This document shows positions 17,375 through 26,173 of a stretch of 64,000 bases of DNA, one piece after another (positions within the stretch are counted from its first letter, which is position 1; every line of letters starts with the position of its first letter). Origin of the DNA: J038 sp034437535. GTDB taxonomy: Bacteria; Chloroflexota; Anaerolineae; Aggregatilineales; Phototrophicaceae. The position numbers were made by a program, and so were the translations under genes. The DNA is taken from positions 39,070 to 103,069 of the forward strand of contig DAOTTZ010000102.1 of NCBI GenBank assembly GCA_034437535.1. The letters run 5' to 3'. The notes beneath the pieces were generated by a model. It had not been told where the DNA came from, did not search any database, and saw nothing but the letters and a program-made list of their open reading frames with translations.

Positions 17375-18522
17375 GACGATTACTGGCACGCATCAGTGGT
17401 ACATTGTCGCTGATCGGTGGCTTGCTTATCATTGTACGGCGGTTTGATGATCGCCTGTGGCGCTTCCAGGTGTTGTTGAGTGAGATGAATTGGATCACGG
17501 TTTTGCTCGGCCCGATTGGCTGGCGTGGCGGTGGTGTGAGTCGTGCTTTTGGTGCGCTGGGGGCTTTGCTGGCGAGTGTGCCTTTCTTCCGCTGGCGGCG
17601 GGCAGACCGTGACATGCACCAGATGATGCAGGACGCGCTAGGTGTTGATTATGAGGCGGCTATCCCCGCCCCGGTACGGGCGATCCTCACCCGGCATCGC
17701 TGGCACTGGCGTGATGCATTAGGTCAGGCGTATCGCACGACGCACGGCGTCCGTGTCGAACATGATCGGGTGTATATGACCACACCTCTGCGGCATCTTC
17801 ACCTGGATGTCTATCGTCCGGCGGGTGCGCCGTTGGTCGGGTCACGTTATCCGGCGGTGATTACGGTGCATGGCGGGGGATGGGATCGCGGGAACAAAGG
17901 CGGATACTTCCGCGTGCATCATCGTCATCTGGCGGCGCAAGGTTACGTCGTCTTCGACCTGCAATATCAATTTACCTCGGTTGATGGGGCTTTGTGGCCG
18001 GCCCAACTGGAAAACATGCGGCAGGCTATCCAGTGGGTGAAGGATGAGGCCGATACATACCAGATTGATCCTGACCGGATCGCGCTGTACGGTCGCTCTG
18101 CGGGGGGGCATATGGCACTCTGTGCGGCGTATGATCCTGATCTTTCGGTGCGGGCGGTGGTCACGGCATACGCGCCGATTGACCTGCGGTATCGCGCATG
18201 GCGACAAGAGCCGCGTGTGGTAAGCTTATTGCAGGGATATACGCACGAAGTCCCGGCGGTATATGCGGAAGCCAGCCCGATTGAGTATGCGCGGGATGAT
18301 CTACCGGCGACACTGGTAATGCATGGTTTCATGGACGAACTGGTGACGCCCCTGCATGCCGAGATGTTGCATACCCGGCTTCAGATGACCAATACACCGG
18401 CTGTGATCTTGCGCGTTCCCTGGGGCCGACATGGCTTCGACGCCGTTTACCCGGGGTTGGGTGCTCAGTTGACCCGTTACTATGTTGATCGTTTTCTGGC
18501 ATGGAGCCTATATAATGGGTGA
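17371..18522 (+). CDS. Membrane-anchored alpha/beta hydrolase, esterase/lipase type
   Basis: Two N-terminal hydrophobic stretches (about 8-24 and 40-75) precede a carboxylesterase-like domain. It shows the oxyanion-hole motif VHGGGW, the nucleophile elbow GRSAGG, an acid in HGFMDELV and the His in GRHGFD, in the right order. It belongs with the hormone-sensitive-lipase / BD-FAE type esterases. The start overlaps the TIR stop as ATGA, and the end overlaps the next gene by 8 bases. The substrate is unknown; placement between a TIR protein and a sugar-phosphate mutase does not settle it. Confidence 0.87.
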   Translation: MRRLLARISGTLSLIGGLLIIVRRFDDRLWRFQVLLSEMNWITVLLGPIGWRGGGVSRAFGALGALLASVPFFRWRRADRDMHQMMQDALGVDYEAAIPAPVRAILTRHRWHWRDALGQAYRTTHGVRVEHDRVYMTTPLRHLHLDVYRPAGAPLVGSRYPAVITVHGGGWDRGNKGGYFRVHHRHLAAQGYVVFDLQYQFTSVDGALWPAQLENMRQAIQWVKDEADTYQIDPDRIALYGRSAGGHMALCAAYDPDLSVRAVVTAYAPIDLRYRAWRQEPRVVSLLQGYTHEVPAVYAEASPIEYARDDLPATLVMHGFMDELVTPLHAEMLHTRLQMTNTPAVILRVPWGRHGFDAVYPGLGAQLTRYYVDRFLAWSLYNG

Positions 18523-19102
18523 GAATGACCCGCCGACCTTATCGCGGCGTCCGGTGCCTAACCGGCCACCAAATGGCCTGATCGCCTGGCAGTTTACCCT
18601 GGGTTACATCAGTAATTATCATAGCCCGGATGCAATGCTTAAGCTCCAGGCGTACCCGGTCGGCAATGACGTGAGTCGTTGGTCTGGTACGGTCTCTTGG
18701 GCACAAGTTGGGGAGACGATCCGCGATGCGGAAACACTGGCGGATTTACTGCGCCTGCTGTGGTTAGAAGTAGATCGAAATCATCTGATCTTCGACAGCC
18801 AGGAGGACGCAAACCGGCGTCCACTCGGCTATAAAGATAACGAATGGTTAGATCTGACCACGCAGAACATTCTGCACCGGTTATTGTGGACGGTGCAATC
18901 AGCTTTTGATGACGATTGGCGCGTTGTTATCGTTTATCAACCGGCAGAAATACCAGCCCAACGGGTACAAACACGCCTGATCTCGACCAAGCATCAGGTC
19001 GGCGGGCGTGGGGCCAGCATGGCGGAAGCCCTGCGAGATTGTTTCCGTAATGCTGTCCCGGCCTTTGCTACACAAATGGAAGATGATACGGAGGAAAACT
19101 AA
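18515..19102 (+). CDS. Hypothetical protein in the Clp-TIR operon
   Basis: The 195-residue soluble protein has no motif I recognise. The ATG at 18515 is favoured over an earlier in-frame codon at 18482 because it leaves only an 8-base overlap with the hydrolase. Aromatic-rich patches (GLIAWQFTLGYISNYHSPD, WDLT-like WLDLTTQNILHRLLW) suggest a folded alpha/beta domain, and the C-terminus is acidic (MEDDTEEN). A GGAGGAAAA-like stretch near its end serves as ribosome-binding site for the next gene, which starts within its stop codon. Confidence 0.65.
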   Translation: MGENDPPTLSRRPVPNRPPNGLIAWQFTLGYISNYHSPDAMLKLQAYPVGNDVSRWSGTVSWAQVGETIRDAETLADLLRLLWLEVDRNHLIFDSQEDANRRPLGYKDNEWLDLTTQNILHRLLWTVQSAFDDDWRVVIVYQPAEIPAQRVQTRLISTKHQVGGRGASMAEALRDCFRNAVPAFATQMEDDTEEN

Positions 19103-20517
19103 TGAATTTCGATACATCAATTTTTAGAAAATACGATATTCGAGGGCGCGTAGATGGTGAAAACGCGCAGATTACACCAGAATTGGCGGAAGCGGTCGGC
19201 AAAGCATTAGGCACTTACCTGCCGGAGCAATTCGGTACAGATCGTGTCTTTGTCGGTTGTGATAACCGCCCATCTTCGGAAGGCTTGCGGCAGGCCATGA
19301 TGCGGGGCTTACAATCTACCGGCATGGCCGTGACGGACATCGGCCCGGTGTTGACGCCGACCGTTTACTTTGCGTCAGCAGAATACGGCGATAAAGGCGG
19401 CGGGGTGATGATTACCGGCAGTCATCTTGACCAGCGTTATAACGGGATCAAGATGGCTTATAGCAATCTGGCCCTGGCGGGTGAGCAGATCCAGGATTTA
19501 CTGAAGATCATCCAATCGGGTGCGTTCGCATCTGGCGACGGATCATTGACTGACGACCACGAAATGATCAACAAGCACATGGAACGCATCAAGAGCATGG
19601 TCAAGCTGGAAAAGCCGCTCAAGGTCGCGCTTGACTCCGGCAATGGCTTGAGTGGATCGCATGTGCCGCAGGTGCTAGAGGCTCTCGGCTGTGAGGTCGT
19701 TGGGCTGTACCTGGAAAGTGACGGCACCTATCCCAATCATCTGCCGAACCCTGAAGACCCGGAGATGACCAAAGAATTAGAAAAACTGATTGTAGATGTC
19801 GGTGCGGATGTCGGCCTGGCATTCGATGGCGATTCGGATCGGTGCGGCTTCCTGGATGAAAAGGGGCATCACATCGCGGCGGATCGTCTGCTGGCATTGT
19901 TAGCGCGGGATCTGCTTAAGCGGAATCCGGGTAAGCCCATCGTGTTTGATGTCAAGGCCTCACAGGCCCTGCCGGAGGAGATCCGCAAGTATGGCGGGGA
20001 ACCGGTGATGTGGAAGGCCGGCCACAGCTTGATGAAGCAAAAGATGAACGAAATCGGCTCTCCCCTGGGTGGGGAAGTTAGCGGCCATCTATTCATCGGG
20101 GAAAATTATCACGGGTTTGATGACGCGCCGTTAGTTGCACTCAAAGCATTGGAAATCTTCGCTCGTAGCGACAAGACCGTCTCTGAGATCTTCGATGAAA
20201 TTCCCAAACTGGTCGCCACGCCGGAAATCATTCTCTCCGCACCGGATAACGTCAAGTTTGCGATCATTGATGAGATCACCGAGGCTCTATCTGAGGATTA
20301 TGAGGTTATCACGGTGGATGGTGCCCGTGCGAACTTTGAAGACGGCTGGGGACTGATCCGCGCCAGCAACACCCAACCGGCGATCACTCTGCGTTTTGAA
20401 GCGCATGAGACTCAAAACATGGTCGCCAACATGAAGAAGTTCAAAGCGTTGATGGACGAGCATCCTGAAATCGATCAATCAAAATTCGAAGCACAGATCG
20501 AACGCTTTAGCTCTTAA
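19102..20517 (+). CDS. Phosphohexomutase (phosphomannomutase/phosphoglucomutase family)
   Basis: The enzyme interconverts hexose 1- and 6-phosphates for nucleotide sugar and polysaccharide synthesis. All four domains are present in 471 residues. The metal loop is DGDSDR, the sugar loop GGEVSGH and the phosphate loop RASNTQPAITLR. The phosphoserine loop reads TGSHLD (105-110, Ser107) where most members have TASHNP. The Ser is kept but the two following residues differ, which could affect specificity. GGAGG lies just upstream and the start overlaps the previous stop (TAATG). It ends the operon and is followed by a terminator. Mannose versus glucose preference is not decided. Confidence 0.9.
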   Translation: MNFDTSIFRKYDIRGRVDGENAQITPELAEAVGKALGTYLPEQFGTDRVFVGCDNRPSSEGLRQAMMRGLQSTGMAVTDIGPVLTPTVYFASAEYGDKGGGVMITGSHLDQRYNGIKMAYSNLALAGEQIQDLLKIIQSGAFASGDGSLTDDHEMINKHMERIKSMVKLEKPLKVALDSGNGLSGSHVPQVLEALGCEVVGLYLESDGTYPNHLPNPEDPEMTKELEKLIVDVGADVGLAFDGDSDRCGFLDEKGHHIAADRLLALLARDLLKRNPGKPIVFDVKASQALPEEIRKYGGEPVMWKAGHSLMKQKMNEIGSPLGGEVSGHLFIGENYHGFDDAPLVALKALEIFARSDKTVSEIFDEIPKLVATPEIILSAPDNVKFAIIDEITEALSEDYEVITVDGARANFEDGWGLIRASNTQPAITLRFEAHETQNMVANMKKFKALMDEHPEIDQSKFEAQIERFSS

Positions 20518-20530
20518 GACGTAACGTGAT

Positions 20531-20554
20531 GAGGGGCCAACCCCGGCCCCTCTT
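20531..20554 (+). terminator. Intrinsic terminator after the Clp-TIR-mutase operon
   Basis: GAGGGGCC and GGCCCCTC form an 8-bp stem around AACCCC. The T tract is short (TCTT), so it may act as a weak or bidirectional terminator between the convergent mutase and M23 genes. Confidence 0.7.
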
Positions 20555-20563
20555 GACTCGACT

Positions 20564-22237
20564 CTATCCTGACGAATCGGTCAATTCCAGAAGCCACATA
20601 TTGCGATCCAGCGCATTGTGGAAGACGATTCGCCGCCCGTCGGCGGAGATGTTCCAATCCCCATTCATAACTGTAAAAGGTGGGGTTTCCAGCAAAGCCT
20701 GGGTGCCAGTTGATAGATCATAGTATGCCAGCCGGTGGACGTTCTGCGCCGGGTCAAACGGTAGAAAATACAGGCTGTCATTATCCCGCCACCGCCACGC
20801 GCCGAACCAATCCATTTTTTGCGGTTGTGCGCTGTCGGTCGTCACTAGCAGATAAACGCCGCTGGTCGTGGGGTCAGCCTGCCACAGCAGATAAAACATC
20901 AGATAATCCCCGCCGGGGGAGACGGTTAAATTCCGCAGATTTTCGAACGTGCCCAGTATCGTCTGGGTGTCATCGCGCAAGTCATAGATCGAAATCTGCG
21001 TGGCCTGCCCGGCTAACCGGCGCGTAAACAGCAGGCGGTCATCATCTAACCACCGCCCGCTTAACCCGGTCTCAGATGCAAGCTGGCGGGTGCTGTAGCC
21101 GTCAGCATCGGCCAGCCATACGGTCGAGATAGGCCGGGCCTGGCCGGGGATGGTCGAACCGGCGGTGGTCGTCCAGGTCAGGCGGCTGTTATCCGGGCTA
21201 AGTGCCGGTGTCGCGCCGAGTAGCGGGGTGATCCATTCTGTGTTATCGGTCGTGTTGACGATGCGGGCCTGGCCGCTGTTGTTATAAATCAGGTGGGTGC
21301 CATCCGGGGAGGTAATGGCTGGCGGCGCATCATAAAGCCGGGTGGGCTGAGTGGTGCCAGTGGCAGACCAGGCGAAGACGCCTGCACGTTCCCCCGGTCC
21401 GCCGTCGATGACGTACAGTCGATCCGGGTTGGTTGCATCCCACCAGTGACCCCAACAACATTGACCAAATCCAAGTTGCCGGGTCGTCCAGGTTGCGGCA
21501 GGATCTAACGGCGGTAGATCGCGTGCCAGCGGGGGATTGGCTGGCGGTCGTAGATCAAACGGGAGCGGCCAAACCGCGCCGTAGTCGTTCAACCGGCGGC
21601 CACCAAAGACGGTTTCTGGCTGGTCTTCGAGTGTCATCCAGCGGCGAGCATTATTCATATCCTGTTGAAAGTACGGGAAGCCGTACCCGCCGACGCTGGC
21701 AAGCGTGTGCCAGTTGGCTGTGATGTAATCGACCGGATTATACGCGGTGCGATAATCTAACGAGCGCACCTCAAAGTGTAGATGCGGTCGTGAGTCGCAG
21801 GTGCGGTCTGGATCACCGGAAAGACCGATGATGTCGCCCTGGCGCACGATCTGGCCGAAGGCCAATTCTGCCGGGCGTAGCAGGTGCCCGTACAATGTGA
21901 CGACGCCTTGCTCATCATGGCGGATCAACAAATTATGTGGGCCAGCCCCGCGAGAGAGGTCATCCACGCCGACCACCATACCATCAGCGACGGCGACCAG
22001 CGGGGTGCCACACGGTGCCGGGAAATCCAGCCCGAAGTGCAAGCCCTGGCCGGCCTCGTACCACTCCGAGCCGAAGTTATACGCGCCGGTGGTGTTGCCA
22101 TAAGCCTGACCAAACAACCAGGTGTTCGGCCCAGGGGTGCCCCCCATCGGCAGGATAAACGGCTTATCCTCCGGCTGAGCCTGGGCAGGCATCATAACGC
22201 CGATGAACAAAGCCAGTGTGAAGATTAAACGTCGCAT
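20564..22237 (-). CDS. Secreted M23-family metallopeptidase with C-terminal TolB-like propeller
   Basis: A signal peptide ends at AQA (about residue 20). The M23 (LytM/lysostaphin) domain spans about 60-175 with zinc ligands in GLHFGLDF (HxxxD) and RPHLHFEVR (HxH). These are peptidoglycan hydrolase motifs and no key residue is missing. The remaining 350 residues contain repeated blade-like units (SPDGTHLIYNNSG, LSPDNSRLTWTT, VSPGGDYLMFYLL, SADGRRIVFHN), as in TolB/WD40-type propellers. The ATG at 22237 has GAGG 7 bases upstream. It faces purK divergently. A role in wall remodelling is likely; the propeller partner is unknown. Confidence 0.87.
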   Translation of the reverse strand: MRRLIFTLALFIGVMMPAQAQPEDKPFILPMGGTPGPNTWLFGQAYGNTTGAYNFGSEWYEAGQGLHFGLDFPAPCGTPLVAVADGMVVGVDDLSRGAGPHNLLIRHDEQGVVTLYGHLLRPAELAFGQIVRQGDIIGLSGDPDRTCDSRPHLHFEVRSLDYRTAYNPVDYITANWHTLASVGGYGFPYFQQDMNNARRWMTLEDQPETVFGGRRLNDYGAVWPLPFDLRPPANPPLARDLPPLDPAATWTTRQLGFGQCCWGHWWDATNPDRLYVIDGGPGERAGVFAWSATGTTQPTRLYDAPPAITSPDGTHLIYNNSGQARIVNTTDNTEWITPLLGATPALSPDNSRLTWTTTAGSTIPGQARPISTVWLADADGYSTRQLASETGLSGRWLDDDRLLFTRRLAGQATQISIYDLRDDTQTILGTFENLRNLTVSPGGDYLMFYLLWQADPTTSGVYLLVTTDSAQPQKMDWFGAWRWRDNDSLYFLPFDPAQNVHRLAYYDLSTGTQALLETPPFTVMNGDWNISADGRRIVFHNALDRNMWLLELTDSSG

Positions 22238-22268
22238 CAAAGATCCTCATTCCAACACATCGTCTCGC

Positions 22269-22277
22269 ATTATATCA
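22269..22277 (-). promoter_or_regulatory. Extended -10 promoter of the M23 peptidase gene
   Basis: On the minus strand TGATATAAT forms a TGn-extended consensus -10 (TATAAT at 22274-22269). No matching -35 is seen, which fits an extended -10 promoter. Transcription would start near 22262, about 25 bases before the ATG. Confidence 0.55.
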
Positions 22278-22278
22278 C

Positions 22279-22307
22279 TTGTTGCCGGTGCCTCCGCCCG
22301 TTATTAT
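22279..22307 (+). promoter_or_regulatory. Putative promoter of purK-purE
   Basis: TTGTTG (22279-22284), 17 bases, then TATTAT (22302-22307). The -10 is good and the -35 weak. The start would be about 27 bases before the purK ATG. Confidence 0.45.
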
Positions 22308-22340
22308 GGGGCGATAGATGGATTGAAAATCATTGGAAAA

Positions 22341-23456
22341 ATGACCATGCGATTAGGCATCTTAGGCGGTGGGCAATTGGCGCAGATGCTCACCCAGGCC
22401 GCGATTTCACTCGGCCTGGAAACGGCGATCTTTGAGCGTAAACCGGATAGCCCGGCGGCCCGCCTGACTCATCACACCTGGAGCGGGGACTGGGCCGATG
22501 ACGACCTGTTGCAGGCTTTCGCGGCGGCATGTGATGTGATTACGTTGGAAAACGAATTCGTCGATGCGACCGTGTTAGATCGTCTGGTAGACCTGGGTAA
22601 GCCGGTTTATCCAACCGGGCAGACACTCCGCCGGGTGCAGGATAAGCTGATCCAGAAGCAGACCATGCAAGCCGCCGGCATCCCGGTGCCACCGTTTACG
22701 CCTGTCACCGGTGCCGATTCGGTGCGGGCCTTTGCTCGGTCGTATGGGTGGCCGCTGGTGCTCAAGGCGCGGCGTAATGGCTATGATGGGTACGGCAACG
22801 CGACGTTAAAATCAGCGGCGGATGTCGGCCCGGCCCTGGATCGTTTCGCTGATCGTGACTTGTTGGTGGAAGCCTTTGTACCATTCCGGCGGGAACTGGC
22901 GGTGATGGTTCTGCGTGGGCGTGATGGCAGGCAGGCGACTTATCCGGTGGTCGAGACAGTGCAAAAGGATCACATCTGTCATGTGGTGCGGGCACCCATT
23001 ACCGGTGGAGACGACGCGCTGAAGATCGCGCAGTCTGCGGTCACGGCTATTGATGGCGTTGGTGTGTTCGGCGTAGAGTTATTCGAACGCGATGATGGGA
23101 CGCTCTTATATAATGAGATCGCACCCAGGCCGCATAATTCCGGCCATTACACCATCGAAGCCTGTGTCACCTCCCAGTTTGAAAATCACATTCGGGCAGT
23201 GATGGGTTGGCCGCTCGGTGAGACCGCCATGGTGAAGCCGTGTGCGGTGATGGTCAATGTGCTGGGTGGGGAGCCGGGGCCGGCTCCGGGGGATGCGGTC
23301 GCGCCGGCTTTGCAGGTGCCGTCTGCTCACCTGCACATTTACGCCAAGCGGGAGATCCGAACCGGGCGGAAGATGGGCCATGTGACGGTACTCGGTGAGA
23401 CGCTGGAACAGGCCGAAGCCCATGCCCGGCAAGCCGCTGATCTGGTCAAGCTATAG
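22341..23456 (+). CDS. purK: N5-carboxyaminoimidazole ribonucleotide synthase PurK
   Basis: PurK uses ATP and bicarbonate to make N5-CAIR from AIR in purine synthesis. The ATP-grasp protein starts with the nucleotide-like fold MRLGILGGGQLAQMLTQAA and contains the PurK blocks KARRNGYDGYGN and EIAPRPHNSGHYTIEA. The start is placed at 22341 or at the second ATG 22347, because the in-frame residues upstream of them (back to 22203) do not resemble PurK and overlap the divergent M23 gene. Length is 371, normal. purE follows by 9 bases, forming the usual pair. Confidence 0.96.
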   Translation: MTMRLGILGGGQLAQMLTQAAISLGLETAIFERKPDSPAARLTHHTWSGDWADDDLLQAFAAACDVITLENEFVDATVLDRLVDLGKPVYPTGQTLRRVQDKLIQKQTMQAAGIPVPPFTPVTGADSVRAFARSYGWPLVLKARRNGYDGYGNATLKSAADVGPALDRFADRDLLVEAFVPFRRELAVMVLRGRDGRQATYPVVETVQKDHICHVVRAPITGGDDALKIAQSAVTAIDGVGVFGVELFERDDGTLLYNEIAPRPHNSGHYTIEACVTSQFENHIRAVMGWPLGETAMVKPCAVMVNVLGGEPGPAPGDAVAPALQVPSAHLHIYAKREIRTGRKMGHVTVLGETLEQAEAHARQAADLVKL

Positions 23457-23465
23457 GAGGAACCG

Positions 23466-23951
23466 ATGGCTCAAATCGGAATTATTATGGGCAGTGATAG
23501 TGATCTGCCGACGATGCAGGCCGCGATTGATGTCTGTCAGTCGTTTGGGGTGGCGGTCGATGTGCGCGTGGTTTCCGCCCACCGGACGCCGGATGACATG
23601 GCCGATTATGGCCGAACCGCCCACGAACGCGGCTTGAAGGTCATCATCGCCGGGGCGGGTGGGGCGGCTCATCTGCCGGGGATGATCGCCGCTTATACGC
23701 CACTCCCGGTGATCGGTGTGCCGGTGCAAAGCCGCACCCTCAACGGATTGGACTCGTTGATGTCTATCGTGCAGATGCCGGGCGGGGTACCAGTCGCCAC
23801 TGTCGCTATCGGCCAGGCGCATAATGCCGGTCTGCTGGCGATTCAAATTCTGGCGACCAGTGATGGCGATCTCCAGCATAAGATGCTGGATTACAAGCGC
23901 GACCTGGCCGATCAGTCGCGTGCTAAAAATGAACGATTAAAGGATCAATGA
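23466..23951 (+). CDS. purE: N5-carboxyaminoimidazole ribonucleotide mutase PurE
   Basis: PurE converts N5-CAIR to CAIR. The class I signature is clear: MGSDSDLPTMQ near the N-terminus with the CO2-transfer segment VSAHRTPDDM, then IAGAGGAAHLPGM and GVPVQSR. A strong AGGAGG lies just before the ATG. The 161-residue length is typical. It is coupled to purK and followed 4 bases later by an oxidoreductase gene. Together with the operon at 34506-45460 it covers most de novo IMP steps. Confidence 0.97.
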   Translation: MAQIGIIMGSDSDLPTMQAAIDVCQSFGVAVDVRVVSAHRTPDDMADYGRTAHERGLKVIIAGAGGAAHLPGMIAAYTPLPVIGVPVQSRTLNGLDSLMSIVQMPGGVPVATVAIGQAHNAGLLAIQILATSDGDLQHKMLDYKRDLADQSRAKNERLKDQ

Positions 23952-23955
23952 TTAG

Positions 23956-24915
23956 ATGACAATCCGATGGGGTATTCTCAGTACGGCCAATATCGGGCGC
24001 ATCCGTGTGATACCGGCTATTCACCGGTCACCGGGTAACGCTGTTGTGGCCGTCGCTAGCCGTGATCTAGCCCGCGCAGAACAGTTCGCTAAGGTCAACG
24101 ACATTCCACGCGCTTATGGCACATACGAAGCGTTGCTGGCTGATGATAATGTTGATGCAATTTATAATCCATTACCGAATAGCCTGCACGCAGAATGGGC
24201 CATCCGTAGTGCGGAGGCTGGCAAGCCGATGCTCTGTGAAAAGCCGCTGGCGCGGGATGCCGACGAAGCACAGCGCATGGTGGATGCGTTTGCATCGCGT
24301 GGTGTGCTCTTTGCGGAAGCCTTTATGTATCGCTTTCATCCGCGCACCATGCGCGTGCTGGAATTGGTGCAAGATGGGACTATTGGAGATCTACACGCGA
24401 TCAGCGCGAACTTCACCTTCAACCTGCGGCGGGATGACGATATTCGCTTTGATGCTGACCTGGCCGGTGGCTCGTTGATGGATGTCGGCTGTTACTGCAT
24501 TAACGTGATCCGCCTGATGACCGGGGCGGAACCAACTGCGGTGAAAGGCTTCGAAGAACGCGGAGAGCAAGCGGTCGATGTCAATTTTAGTGGGGTGTTG
24601 CGCTTTGAGTCAGGTACGTTGGCGCACTTTTCCAGCGGATTACGCACCACGTTAGATCACCGGTATGCTTTGTATGGCTCTGCCGGTAAGATCCTCGTTG
24701 AGGATGGGTTCGTGCCATCGGCAGAGGCAAACACCGTGATCCAACTATGGCGCGGGGCCGACTACGAAGAGATCGTAATCAGCCCAGTGGATCAGTATCA
24801 GTTGATGGTCGAGGACTTCGCATCTGCTCTGCAAGACCAGCGTGCGCCACGCTTCGCCCCGGCGGATGCAGTGGCCAATATGCGCGTGATCGACGCGCTG
24901 AAGGCATCGATCTAG
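23956..24915 (+). CDS. Gfo/Idh/MocA-family NAD(P)-dependent oxidoreductase
   Basis: An N-terminal Rossmann fold (WGILSTANIGRIRVIPAI, VAVASRDLARAEQFAKV) is followed by the family motif CEKPLARDADEA, whose Lys is the usual catalytic residue. A C-terminal alpha/beta domain (GGSLMDVGCYCINVIRLMTG) follows. Homologues oxidise sugars, inositol or dihydrodiols; the substrate here cannot be read. It lies 4 bases after purE and so is probably co-transcribed, but no purine role is known. Its stop codon overlaps that of the convergent gene at 24912. Confidence 0.88.
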   Translation: MTIRWGILSTANIGRIRVIPAIHRSPGNAVVAVASRDLARAEQFAKVNDIPRAYGTYEALLADDNVDAIYNPLPNSLHAEWAIRSAEAGKPMLCEKPLARDADEAQRMVDAFASRGVLFAEAFMYRFHPRTMRVLELVQDGTIGDLHAISANFTFNLRRDDDIRFDADLAGGSLMDVGCYCINVIRLMTGAEPTAVKGFEERGEQAVDVNFSGVLRFESGTLAHFSSGLRTTLDHRYALYGSAGKILVEDGFVPSAEANTVIQLWRGADYEEIVISPVDQYQLMVEDFASALQDQRAPRFAPADAVANMRVIDALKASI

Positions 24916-25358
24916 GTCTCTTGTTCGGCCTCTAGCTCTTTGACGCGCTTCAGGTGATGAGAGTCAAACAGCAGTAGGATAAACCCCTGCAAGATGATCC
25001 CCCAGCCATTCCCGCGCAGGAATGCATCATCTTGATTGCGCCGCGCCAGGAGGAAACCGCCGAGCATATACAGGTAATTGAGTGGGCGGTTGATCGCCAG
25101 GATGCGGCGTAACTTACGGGTTTCTTCCTGTTGAACTTCGGCGGTGTTCGGATCATCCAGCTTATCCAGGCGGCGGCTGGTGCCGATGCTACCGACTACG
25201 CCGATGCCGATGTTGATGACCGCCCAACCGACAGCCTGCGTGCCGACTCCGCGCCAGAAGCCGTCAAATTTTTGCAGACGTTGGCCGGCCAGGAAGTTGG
25301 CGATATTAATTCCGATCAAGCGTCCGGTCAGTTGGCTTTGGAAGTTCCAGATATTCAT
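24912..25358 (-). CDS. Small membrane protein, unknown family
   Basis: The 148-residue protein has three or four hydrophobic stretches (TGRLIGINIANFLAG, AVGWAVINIGIGVVGSI, LNYLYMLGGFLLA, GIILQGFILLLF) and a charged C-terminal tail. The ATG at 25358 overlaps the stop of the lycopene cyclase gene (ATGA), which shows coupling to the carotenoid genes. An earlier GTG at 25373 is possible. It may be a membrane partner of carotenoid synthesis; that is inference from position only. Confidence 0.68.
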   Translation of the reverse strand: MNIWNFQSQLTGRLIGINIANFLAGQRLQKFDGFWRGVGTQAVGWAVINIGIGVVGSIGTSRRLDKLDDPNTAEVQQEETRKLRRILAINRPLNYLYMLGGFLLARRNQDDAFLRGNGWGIILQGFILLLFDSHHLKRVKELEAEQET

Positions 25359-26173
25359 TGCGTTGTGATCCACTTCTGCTTGAAAGTTTGATAGGGGCCG
25401 ACCAGAAAGCCGGGTAATCGATCTTCGCTGGCCCTGGATTGTACCAGTGTCACGCCGAAGGTCAGCAGGACGTTGGTCACGAAGAAGAATAATAATTCTT
25501 CGAAAGGTAGATTTGGGATGACCTCATTTTCGATGGTCTTGTGAGACGTGATCTGCCAGGTACCCGATTCGATGGCGATGGAGTCTACCAGCCCCAGGTA
25601 AAGTGTCGAGGTCAGGATGCTGGTCGCGACGAGCTTACGATGCCGCCATAAAATATCACCACCGAAGCCGACCTGTAACGCAATCGGCGGGATGGCCCAC
25701 GCCAGGATGAGATCACGATAACTTGTGGCCGGGTTACCGGTGGTCATATCACGCACTGTCATCATCCAGCCCGCGCCCAGGCCAGCGACGGCCAGCGCAC
25801 GCGCAAGGGGGTAGGTCTTTTGGGTGTCGGTGCTGGTCGGTTTGATGCGTCGAGCGAGATATTGCGCCCAGGAGCCAGTCATCAACGTTTGGAGGACGAA
25901 AAAGCTATATTCTTCGATGGGTACCCAGCCGATGGTATAACCGGTGACCAGATCACGATCATAAGACCAGACGTTGGACGCGACCAGATAATTATCCCAG
26001 GGGGTAGTGTAGGTGAAGGCGACAGCGGCATGGGCTAATAGTGTCTTGTCTTCCGGCCAGTTCTGGAATTGTTCGGGCAGGTCATGCCCGCGTTGACGAT
26101 CCCACCAGAGCAAAAATCGCAAGACCACCAACGGCAGAACGACAAATCTGGCGAGAAAACCAAAGTATTTCAT
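25355..26173 (-). CDS. Lycopene cyclase, fused CrtYc/CrtYd type
   Basis: Integral membrane protein of 272 residues with two copies of the lycopene cyclase domain. The first copy has TPWDNYLVASNVWSYD and GWVPIEEYSFFVLQTLMTG. The second has SGTWQI and NLPFEELLFFFVTNVLLTFG. The repeated acidic P-x-E-E motifs are the ones shared by actinobacterial CrtYc plus CrtYd and the cyclase part of fungal CarRP enzymes, here in one chain. It should form beta- or epsilon-rings on lycopene. The gene overlaps L-LDH by one base and the next gene by four, in a unit starting with phytoene synthase. Confidence 0.85.
   Translation of the reverse strand: MKYFGFLARFVVLPLVVLRFLLWWDRQRGHDLPEQFQNWPEDKTLLAHAAVAFTYTTPWDNYLVASNVWSYDRDLVTGYTIGWVPIEEYSFFVLQTLMTGSWAQYLARRIKPTSTDTQKTYPLARALAVAGLGAGWMMTVRDMTTGNPATSYRDLILAWAIPPIALQVGFGGDILWRHRKLVATSILTSTLYLGLVDSIAIESGTWQITSHKTIENEVIPNLPFEELLFFFVTNVLLTFGVTLVQSRASEDRLPGFLVGPYQTFKQKWITTQ

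Noticed and set aside
22203..22340. N-terminal extension of PurK
   Set aside because: It overlaps the divergent M23 gene and promoters, has no PurK similarity, and PurK homology begins right at 22341-22347.
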